A DNA stretch of 64,000 nt, from assembly GCA_945893145.1 (NCBI GenBank), contig CAMDDZ010000014.1, positions 1-64,000 of the forward strand, read 5' to 3'. The notes beneath the pieces are model-generated. The model searched no databases, was not told the DNA's origin, and was given only the letters and a program-made list of their open reading frames with translations. This document shows, piece after piece, positions 58,079 to 64,000 of the stretch. Origin of the DNA: Rhodoplanes serenus (GTDB lineage Bacteria; Pseudomonadota; Alphaproteobacteria; Rhizobiales; Xanthobacteraceae). Positions within the stretch are counted from its first letter, which is position 1; the number at the start of each line of letters is the position of its first letter. Made by a program: the position numbers and the translations under genes.

Positions 58079-58690
58079 ATGACCCATCATGTTTTCGAAA
58101 CCCCCGTCACCGAGGCGCAGGTGCGCGCGCTGCGCATCAATGACACGGTGACGCTGGAGAAAACACTGTTCGGCATCCGCGACGGCACGTTGATCGCGAT
58201 GTTCGACCGCGACCGGCGCACCACCATGGATCTTCACGGCCACGCGGTGGTTCACACCGCGCCGAACGTGCGCAAAATACCGGTGACCAACGAGTGTCCA
58301 ACCGGCTACGCGCCGCTCTGCATCGGCACCACCACGTCGCAGCGCATGGAGCGCTTCACGCGGCCGCTGATGGAGCGCGAGGGCGTGCGCGTCATCATCG
58401 GCAAGGGCGGCATGGGTCCTTTGACGCAGGCGGCGTTTCGCGATCTCGGCGGCGCTTATCTCGCGGTGATCGGCGGCGCGGCGGCGCTCGAAACCACTTG
58501 GATCGAGGCGATCGACGAGGTGGACATGGACGATCTCCATCCTGAGAGCCTTTGGCGCTTCCGCATCAAGGGATTCGGCCCGCTGCTGGTGACGATGGAT
58601 TCGCACGGCGGCTCGATCTATGACCGCGTGCAGGACGAGGCCAAGGCGCGGCGCGCGAAGATCTTGGCTGACCTCGGCGCCAGCGAGTAG
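58079..58690 (+). CDS. Class I fumarase/tartrate dehydratase beta subunit
   Basis: The 203-residue protein has VLRINDTVTLEKTLFGIRDGTLIAMFDRD in the family swivel domain, then the motif NECPTGYAPLCIGTTTSQRMERFTRPLMEREGVRVIIGKGGMG, AAFRDLGGAYLAVIGGAAAL and FRIKGFGPLLVTMDSHGGSIYD. It starts 4 bp after the alpha subunit stop, so the two are cotranscribed. It completes the heterodimeric Fe-S hydratase. Confidence 0.92.
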   Translation: MTHHVFETPVTEAQVRALRINDTVTLEKTLFGIRDGTLIAMFDRDRRTTMDLHGHAVVHTAPNVRKIPVTNECPTGYAPLCIGTTTSQRMERFTRPLMEREGVRVIIGKGGMGPLTQAAFRDLGGAYLAVIGGAAALETTWIEAIDEVDMDDLHPESLWRFRIKGFGPLLVTMDSHGGSIYDRVQDEAKARRAKILADLGASE

Positions 58691-58722
58691 GGCGCAGGTT
58701 CAGCAGCAGGCCACTCGGCGCC

Positions 58723-59169
58723 TCAGCGGCACTGCGAAACCCACTCGGCCTCGATCAGGGTCTTGTTGTTCATCATCTGCATTCCGCCCATCGAGGCCTT
58801 GTTGGTCACCGTCGCCACGTAGCGGCGGGGATTCTCGAACGCGAAGTTGCCTGTCACTTCCATGTTGAGCTGGCCCTTGCAGACCAGTTTCCAGCTCAGC
58901 GTGTTGCCGGAGAAGTTTTGCTCAAGCGGCGCGCAGTCGGAATTGACCGTGCGTGACACCGGCGAGAACGTCTTGGCGAGATCGCTCGTCTCCTCGACAG
59001 AGAGGCATTTCTGCGAGTACCGCGGTGGGTCGATCGCGCCGTCGTCTTCGACCCAAGTGGTGAGCTTCCACAGCCCCGGCTCGATGCCGTCGGCGTGCGC
59101 CGCGGATGCAAAGAGGAGCAGGGCGGCCGGAAACGCTAGGCTGTAAAGCAAGTTTAAAATTGGTTTCAT
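58723..59169 (-). CDS. DUF3617-like exported protein
   Basis: ATG 59169 (MKPILNLLYSLAFPAALLLFASAAHADGIEPGLWKLTTWVEDDG) gives 148 residues with a signal peptide cleaved after AHA. The rest is a lipocalin-like beta pattern, with two cysteines in KCLS and NSDCAPLEQNFSGN and a terminal SQCR. The 'G-x-W-K-x-T' opening and TxNKxxM repeat are typical of DUF3617. Function unknown. Confidence 0.85.
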   Translation of the reverse strand: MKPILNLLYSLAFPAALLLFASAAHADGIEPGLWKLTTWVEDDGAIDPPRYSQKCLSVEETSDLAKTFSPVSRTVNSDCAPLEQNFSGNTLSWKLVCKGQLNMEVTGNFAFENPRRYVATVTNKASMGGMQMMNNKTLIEAEWVSQCR

Positions 59170-59313
59170 CACGCCCGTCTCGACAATCAATGGCAGTCAA
59201 CCTACCACCGATTTTCCGGGCGTCTCGACAAATCTCGGCAGCGAATGCGCCCGTGCCGTTTCTCCGCTGCCGTGCATAATGCGTGTACTGATCTTGGGTT
59301 TTCGGAGCGAACA

Positions 59314-59928
59314 ATGTCCGTCGAACTTTATCTCGCCTATGTGGTCGCCTGCTTTGTCATCACGATCATTCCCGGCCCGACCGTCACCCTGATCGTCGCC
59401 AACAGCCTGGCGCACGGCGCGCGCGCCGGCTTGCTCAACGTCGCGGGCACCCAGCTCGGCCTTGGCATGATGATGCTGGTGCTGATCGTGGGACTGTCCT
59501 CGATCATCGCCACCATGGGTGTTTGGTTCGACTGGCTGCGGCTCGCGGGCGCGGCTTATCTGATCTGGCTGGGCTGGAAGCTGTTGCGCAGCGAAGGCGC
59601 GTTCGGCCAATCCGGCGACACGCCCAAGCCGCGCGGTGGATTTTTCCTGCAAGGTTTCTTGGTGCTGCTCGGAAATCCCAAGGCGCTGCTTTGGTTCGGC
59701 GCCTTCATCCCGCAGTTCATCGATCCAGCCGGCGACTACATGTGGCAGGTGGTGCTGCTCGGCGTGACCGCGATGGCGACCGCGGCGATTTCCGACGGCG
59801 CCTACGCCATCCTCGCCGGCGGCGCGGGGCGGCTGCTGTCACGGCAGCGCGTACGTCTCGTCTCCCGCATCGGCGGGCTCTGCCTGATCGGCGGCGGCGC
59901 CTGGCTGGCGCTCGCTCGCGTGCGGTGA
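59314..59928 (+). CDS. LysE-family amino-acid exporter
   Basis: ATG 59314 (MSVELYLAYVVACFVITIIPGPTVTLIVANSLAHGARAGLLNVAGTQLGLG) gives 204 residues and five to six hydrophobic segments. The GPTVTLIVAN, GAAYLIWLGWKLLRSEG and FFLQGFLVLLGNPKALLWFGAFIPQFIDP motifs are diagnostic of LysE/RhtB exporters. Exported substrate unknown. It is flanked by the DUF3617 and DUF2778 genes, unrelated in direction. Confidence 0.94.
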   Translation: MSVELYLAYVVACFVITIIPGPTVTLIVANSLAHGARAGLLNVAGTQLGLGMMMLVLIVGLSSIIATMGVWFDWLRLAGAAYLIWLGWKLLRSEGAFGQSGDTPKPRGGFFLQGFLVLLGNPKALLWFGAFIPQFIDPAGDYMWQVVLLGVTAMATAAISDGAYAILAGGAGRLLSRQRVRLVSRIGGLCLIGGGAWLALARVR

Positions 59929-59940
59929 CGGCCGCGATCG

Positions 59941-61008
59941 TTAGTTGGCAGCGCTGCGATTGTCGGTGCGCGACGCAAAGGTCGGCGGCTTGCCGAGACG
60001 ATCCACCACGACGATGCGCTCGATCTCGCCGCGCTGGAATGCGCGCAGGAACCGCGGATAGTCCTTGAACGAGATGCAGCCGTGCGACTGGCCGGTCGGT
60101 CCGAGCAGATAGGAATGCGCCAGGATGCCGTCGCGGCCATACATGGCCTTTTCGTCCACCGGAGTGAGGCGGATGGCCGCCACCCCGTGGAACAGTGTTT
60201 CCCGCATCTTGAGCTCATAGGTGTTAGGCGGGGTTGGACCGCGCATCTTCATCCGGCTGTAGCGCGGATCGTCCATGAACTGCCCCACACCGGAGTGCGC
60301 TTCGAGGCGTTCGCCGTTCGGCAGATACACGGTGCGCGCCGAGATATCGTAGATCGCCGTGCGCGGCGGACGAACCTCCTCGTCGGGTTTCATCCGAAGA
60401 CCGTCCATCGGGATCAGCGATGCGAGCTTGGGTCGCACCCGCGGCACCGGCGTCGCTCGCGGGTCTTCGGGCGACGGCGGGACGTCGACCAGCCGGGCAG
60501 GAGGCGGAACGTCACCGAGTTGCGCCGGCGTGACGGTGCTGTCTGCCGACGCAAGAACGAAGGTGTTGGCGGAGGGAGCACTGATCGAGCCGGTGACTGC
60601 CGGATCGGTCAAGGCGTCCGACGTTGCAGGCGCAGCCCGTATGGACAGCGTGGCCACCTTGACCGGCATCGGCTCGACGACTTCCACGGTCTGCGGGACG
60701 TCGATCAGTGGTGAAACGGCAATGACCGTTCGCCAGGCCTCCGTTCCGCCGTTGAGCGGCCCGATCCACGCGCGCCGGTCAAACGGCTGTGCGAGCACGA
60801 CGGCGGATTTGGCGTCCGTGCGTGCTTGGAACGTGACGGCGAGCGCCCATCCGGCCCCGATCATCGCGGTCGTGACGAACACGAAGCCCAGCACAACGGC
60901 CGCAAGGCCGCGGCTCAAGGCCTTCAGGCCATTGCGCCGGCGGTTGGTTAAAGAGGGGCGGGGTTTTGGGGCTGTGACGCGATGCGAAGGCGGGGCCGCA
61001 AACGCCAT
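59941..61008 (-). CDS. DUF2778 (L,D-transpeptidase-like) membrane-anchored protein
   Basis: The 355-residue protein has a basic N-terminus, one TM segment at about 35-57 (GLAAVVLGFVFVTTAMIGAGWALAV), and a long Pro/Ala/Thr-rich linker. The C-terminal catalytic-type domain is AIYDISARTVYLPNGERLEAHSGVGQFMDDPRYSRMKMRGPTPPNTYELKMRETLFHGVAAIRLTPV...GILAHSYLLGPTGQSHGCISFKDYPRFLRAF. The HSYLLGP...SHGCISF segment carries the His and Cys of the YkuD-like site (HxxxxxxxxSHGCI). It probably modifies peptidoglycan in the periplasm. It is divergent from the flavoprotein gene. Confidence 0.85.
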   Translation of the reverse strand: MAFAAPPSHRVTAPKPRPSLTNRRRNGLKALSRGLAAVVLGFVFVTTAMIGAGWALAVTFQARTDAKSAVVLAQPFDRRAWIGPLNGGTEAWRTVIAVSPLIDVPQTVEVVEPMPVKVATLSIRAAPATSDALTDPAVTGSISAPSANTFVLASADSTVTPAQLGDVPPPARLVDVPPSPEDPRATPVPRVRPKLASLIPMDGLRMKPDEEVRPPRTAIYDISARTVYLPNGERLEAHSGVGQFMDDPRYSRMKMRGPTPPNTYELKMRETLFHGVAAIRLTPVDEKAMYGRDGILAHSYLLGPTGQSHGCISFKDYPRFLRAFQRGEIERIVVVDRLGKPPTFASRTDNRSAAN

Positions 61009-61048
61009 GGAACACGCTACTCGCTACTGTTACAGGGGCTTTATCGCA

Positions 61049-61068
61049 AACCATGGCTGAGCATGGTT
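61049..61068. promoter_or_regulatory. Dyad AACCATG-GCTGAG-CATGGTT in a divergent control region
   Basis: A perfect 7-bp inverted repeat with a 6-bp loop sits 41 bp upstream of the DUF2778 start and 158 bp upstream of the flavoprotein start. A regulator site is plausible but nothing indicates which protein binds it. Confidence 0.3.
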
Positions 61069-61078
61069 AAGCTGACGT

Positions 61079-61109
61079 AAAAAACGGCCAGGAAAGTGCT
61101 GGCGTTTTT
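61079..61109. other. Hairpin with A and T flanks in the divergent control region
   Basis: AAAAAACGGCCAG-GAAAGTG-CTGGCGTTTTT forms a stem with one bulged G, followed by a run of five Ts. It looks like an intrinsic terminator but lies between two diverging genes with no upstream gene to stop. It may be an attenuator in the leader of the flavoprotein gene (inference). Confidence 0.35.
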
Positions 61110-61225
61110 CCTGTCGTGTTTAAGGACAAGGAAAAAGGCCAACACGAGGCACAAGACGAGACAGTGTGAAAACTTGGTTACGCGCGCTTGTCTCTTGTGC
61201 ATCGCCGCCGCGATAATGGGTGTTC

Positions 61226-62950
61226 ATGCAAACTCTCGACACCGACATCCTGATTCTCGGCGCCGGCGGTGCGGGCCTGTTCGCAGCGCTCCATGCAAAA
61301 AAGGCACGCCCGGAACTCGACGTCACGATTGCGGTTAAGGGTCTGCTCGGCAAATGTGGCTGCACCCGCATGGTGCAGGGCGGCTACAACGTAGCGCTGG
61401 CGCCAGATGATTCCGTCGAGCGCCATTTCATGGACACGATCGAGGGCGGCGGCTGGCTCAACGATCAGGAGCTGGCGTGGCTTTTGGTGAGCACCGCTCC
61501 CAAGCGCATCCGCGAACTCGAAAACGAGATCGGTTGCTTCTTCGACCGGAACCCTGATGGAACCGTGCACCAGAAAGCGTTCGCGGGTCAGACCTTCGAC
61601 CGCACCGTGCACAAGGGCGATCTCACCGGCATCGAGATCATCAACCGGCTTGCGGAACAAATCTGGCGGCGCGACGTCCGGCGGCTGGAAGATCACCGCG
61701 CGCTCGACCTGATCCCGGCAGCCGACGGTTCCGGCCTCGCCGGCGTCTACATGCTCGACATGCGCACCGGCGAGCCGCTGATGGTTCGGGCGCGCGCGAC
61801 GCTGCTCGGCACCGGCGGCGGGCCGACCATGTACCTCTATCACACGCCCTCCGGCGACAAGTCGTGCGACGGCATGGCGATGGCGTTGCGCGCAGGTCTC
61901 CCGCTGCGCGACATGGAGATGGTGCAATTTCATCCGACCGGATTGCTGGCGGGCCCCGGCACGCGCATGACCGGCACCGTGCTGGAAGAAGGCCTGCGCG
62001 GCTCGGGCGGCTATCTGCTCGACGAAAGCGGTGCGCGCTTCATGTTCGACTACGACAAGCGCGGCGAGCGCGCCACGCGCGACATCGTGTGCCGCGGCAT
62101 TGCGGATCGCATCCGCAAAGGCTTCGTGTCACCGAACGGCGGCGTCTATATCGCGATGGGCCATCTCGGCGCGGCGAACGTGCGGCGCGAGTTCAAGGGC
62201 ATGGTCGAGCGCTGCGCCGACTGCGGCTTCGATCTCGCGGGCGGCAAGGTCGAGGTGGTCCCGACCGCGCACTACATGATGGGCGGCGTGCAGTTCAAAA
62301 CCGATTGCACCACCGCGATGCCGCGGCTCTATGCGGCGGGCGAGGACACCGGCGGCGTGCACGGCGCGAACCGGCTCGGCGGCAACGGCGTCGCCAACTC
62401 CACAGTGTTCGGCGGCATTGCGGGCGACTGCATCGCGGCGCAGATCAAAACCGCCGGCAAGCTCGCCGATCCCGATCAGGCCGTGATCGAGGTGGCGCAC
62501 GAGCGCGCCTTCGCGCCGCTCGGCAAGCGCCGCGCCGACCTCGAAGGCGTGCGGCGCAGGCTTTACGACATCATGTGGAACGACGTCGGCATCCTGCGCA
62601 CCGCCGAGGGCCTCGCCAAGGCCCGGCACGCGCTGAACAATCTCGCCACCGGACTCTCGGCGATGGGCGTGCCCAATCCGGAGAAGCGATACAACCTGAC
62701 CTGGATGGACCGGCTGAACCTGGAAAACCTCGTGCAGGTCAGCCGCGCGATCTGTGCCGCGGCGCAGGCACGCGCCGACAGCCGCGGCGCGCATTTCCGG
62801 GAAGATTTCCCGGCGGCCTCCGATCTCGACACCTCGCACTACACGGTCGTGCGAGCCAAGGACGAGAGCTTCGCCGTCACCACCGAGCCTGTGGTGTTCA
62901 GCCGCGTGCGGCCGGGCGAATCGCTGCTGACCCCGCAGGCGGCGGAGTGA
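61226..62950 (+). CDS. Succinate dehydrogenase/fumarate reductase-type flavoprotein subunit
   Basis: ATG 61226 (MQTLDTDILILGAGGAGLFAALHAKKA; the track begins at GTG 61220) gives 574 residues. Conserved features: GAGGAGLFAAL for FAD, GTGGGPTMYLYHTPSGDKSCDGMAMALRAGLPLRDMEMVQFHPTG with the HPTG active-site element, LRGSGGYLL, RATRDIV (catalytic Arg) and HGANRLGGNGVANSTVFGG. The segment aligned with the His that carries covalent FAD in SdhA (SHTVSAQGG) reads GCTRMVQGG, so His is replaced by Cys and FAD is probably non-covalent. It may partner the Fe-S/anchor genes at 53-54.4 kb. Confidence 0.92.
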   Translation: MQTLDTDILILGAGGAGLFAALHAKKARPELDVTIAVKGLLGKCGCTRMVQGGYNVALAPDDSVERHFMDTIEGGGWLNDQELAWLLVSTAPKRIRELENEIGCFFDRNPDGTVHQKAFAGQTFDRTVHKGDLTGIEIINRLAEQIWRRDVRRLEDHRALDLIPAADGSGLAGVYMLDMRTGEPLMVRARATLLGTGGGPTMYLYHTPSGDKSCDGMAMALRAGLPLRDMEMVQFHPTGLLAGPGTRMTGTVLEEGLRGSGGYLLDESGARFMFDYDKRGERATRDIVCRGIADRIRKGFVSPNGGVYIAMGHLGAANVRREFKGMVERCADCGFDLAGGKVEVVPTAHYMMGGVQFKTDCTTAMPRLYAAGEDTGGVHGANRLGGNGVANSTVFGGIAGDCIAAQIKTAGKLADPDQAVIEVAHERAFAPLGKRRADLEGVRRRLYDIMWNDVGILRTAEGLAKARHALNNLATGLSAMGVPNPEKRYNLTWMDRLNLENLVQVSRAICAAAQARADSRGAHFREDFPAASDLDTSHYTVVRAKDESFAVTTEPVVFSRVRPGESLLTPQAAE

Positions 62951-63017
62951 ACTCGGGACTCACGCGGAGCCGGTGTGCTACATGGCGACGGTCCGCTGAC
63001 CGAGTGAGGTTTGCTCC

Positions 63018-63914
63018 ATGCCCGACCACATGATCCCGCGCGAGCGCTGCGACTTTTCGGCGATCGTCGATCGCCCGCCGCTCAAGCTGCCGGGCAACGC
63101 GCGGCTGATCTTGTGGACCATCGTCAATTATGAGGTCTGGGACATCAGCAAGCCGATGGCGCGGCAGGTGATCCCGGCGCCGACCGGACAGGCGCTGCTG
63201 CCCGACGTGCCGAACTGGAGCTGGCATGAATACGGCATGCGGGTTGGAGCCTGGCGGTTTTTCGAGTTGTACGAGCGCCTCGGTATCAAGCCGTCGCTCT
63301 CCGCCAATGCCCGCATCTGCGAGGACTACCCGCGGGTCGCCGAGCAGGCCAAGCGCGCAGGTTGGGAGTTCATGGGCCATGCCTACGAGCAGGGTCCGAT
63401 CCACAAGGAGGCCGACCAGGCCGGCATGATCAACCGTTCGATGGATGTCATCGAGAAGTTCACCGGCACGCGGCCGGTGGGTTGGATGGGTCCGGGCCTG
63501 ACGCAGACGCTGGACACGCCGGAGCTGCTGGCCAAAGCCGGCGTCAAATACATTGCCGACTGGGTGTATGACGACGAGCCCACGGTGATCAAAACCGCCA
63601 ATGGCCCGCTGGTGACACTGCCCTATACGGTCGAGCTGAACGACATCCCGATGATGATCGTGCAGCATCACGAAAGCGACTATCTGCTCAAGCGTGCGAT
63701 CGATCAGTTCGACCGGCTTTACACCGAAGGCGCCGACCGCGCGAAAATCATGGCGCTGGCGATCCATCCCTACATCAGCGGTCAGCCGCACCGGATCAAG
63801 TATCTCGAGGCGATCTACGATTACGTGCGGCGCTTCCCCGGCGTGCTGCATTGGAACGGCGTGCAGATCCTCGACTGGTACAAATCGGCCTCGGGCAACA
63901 AGCTCGTCGCGTAG
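63018..63914 (+). CDS. NodB-fold deacetylase-like hydrolase, group 2 (copy B)
   Basis: The 298-residue paralogue of the gene at 37066 has matching segments LKLPGNARLILWTIVNYEVWDISKPMARQVIPAPTGQALLPDVPNWSWHEYGMRVGAWR, ARICEDYPRVAEQAKRAGWEFMGHAYEQ and IHPYISGQPHRIKYLEAIYDYV. The fold is polysaccharide deacetylase-like, but the sequence belongs to amide/imide hydrolases such as PuuE-type enzymes. It lies 67 bp after the flavoprotein gene and immediately before an Ldh-type gene, so it is probably cotranscribed with them. Confidence 0.87.
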   Translation: MPDHMIPRERCDFSAIVDRPPLKLPGNARLILWTIVNYEVWDISKPMARQVIPAPTGQALLPDVPNWSWHEYGMRVGAWRFFELYERLGIKPSLSANARICEDYPRVAEQAKRAGWEFMGHAYEQGPIHKEADQAGMINRSMDVIEKFTGTRPVGWMGPGLTQTLDTPELLAKAGVKYIADWVYDDEPTVIKTANGPLVTLPYTVELNDIPMMIVQHHESDYLLKRAIDQFDRLYTEGADRAKIMALAIHPYISGQPHRIKYLEAIYDYVRRFPGVLHWNGVQILDWYKSASGNKLVA

Positions 63915-63924
63915 CACCTCAACA

Positions 63925-64000
63925 ATGGCCCAAGACAACATCCGCATCGGCAAGGCCGAGCTCGAAGCGTTCGTCGGCGCGATCTTCGTCGCGGTCGGGT
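63925..64000 (+). CDS. Ldh-family dehydrogenase, N-terminal fragment (cut by window edge)
   Basis: ATG 63925 opens MAQDNIRIGKAELEAFVGAIFVAVG and runs off the window. The opening IRI-KAELEAFV-AIF-A-G is typical of the malate/L-lactate/sulfolactate dehydrogenase family (Ldh_2), like the gene at 45010. It follows the deacetylase-like gene by 10 bp, so it belongs to the same transcript. Confidence 0.65.
   Translation, partial: MAQDNIRIGKAELEAFVGAIFVAVG

Noticed and set aside
1-64000. tRNA, rRNA, CRISPR arrays, prophage
   Set aside because: No cloverleaf-like GTTCRANNC segment in tRNA context, no rRNA-like conserved stretch, no regularly spaced direct repeats and no phage structural genes were recognised.

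Overview
The window is high-GC DNA with the gene content and repeat style of an alphaproteobacterium of the Rhizobiales (Bradyrhizobiaceae/Xanthobacteraceae-like). Supporting signs are a complete ethylmalonyl-CoA pathway core, alphaproteobacterial GTCAT...ATGAC palindromic repeats, many Bug-type solute receptors and a HIG1-domain protein. The genus cannot be fixed from sequence alone. No rRNA, tRNA, CRISPR array, prophage or plasmid origin was seen. The only mobile-element trace is the C-terminus of an IS630-like transposase at the left edge.

Left part (1-7.4 kb): IS630 remnant, a small hypothetical gene, a multi-pass membrane protein with a cytoplasmic TIR/SLOG-like domain, dsbB, an HNH endonuclease, an esterase overlapping an AlkA-type glycosylase with a lysine-rich tail, glutamyl-Q tRNA synthetase and a soluble hybrid histidine kinase.

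Central metabolic block (7.4-24.7 kb): ethylmalonyl-CoA mutase (ecm) and crotonyl-CoA carboxylase/reductase (ccr) are divergent around a 176-bp region with TTGCAA-type palindromes. Methylsuccinyl-CoA dehydrogenase (mcd) lies 3 kb away. An ATP:cobalamin adenosyltransferase, etfBA (electron acceptor for acyl-CoA dehydrogenases) and 3-hydroxybutyryl-CoA dehydrogenase follow. Together they convert acetyl-CoA/crotonyl-CoA to C4/C5 intermediates, with the B12 cofactor and electron transfer encoded nearby. Mixed in are a BrkB-family protein, a chemoreceptor, an NAD-binding protein coupled to a DctP-like protein without a signal peptide, and two tandem rhomboid proteases.

Middle (24.7-28.4 kb): an ArsR regulator with a palindromic operator over its start codon, leading an SRPBCC-VOC-DUF899-GST series, then two small genes, one a YjfB-like putative motility protein. 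A 615-bp non-coding stretch (28.4-29.0 kb) follows and is rich in hairpins.

Right part (29-64 kb): a dense catabolic region. It holds four Bug receptors without TctA/TctB membrane partners, three NodB-fold deacetylase-like hydrolases, TPP enzyme plus ABC receptor, LLM, SDR and Gfo/Idh oxidoreductases, a Rieske oxygenase-amidase operon, and a CCG-domain Fe-S protein. It also holds a four-gene operon that fits sulfolactate degradation (suyA-suyB-suyZ-Ldh-type dehydrogenase), a triple-RidA protein, a complex-II-like Fe-S/cytochrome b set whose flavoprotein lies 7 kb away, a split aconitase X, and a two-subunit class I fumarase. The window ends inside another Ldh-family dehydrogenase.

The strongest candidates for something not obvious are the sulfolactate operon, the structured RNA region at 28.5-28.9 kb, the TIR/SLOG-like membrane protein and the triple RidA fusion.
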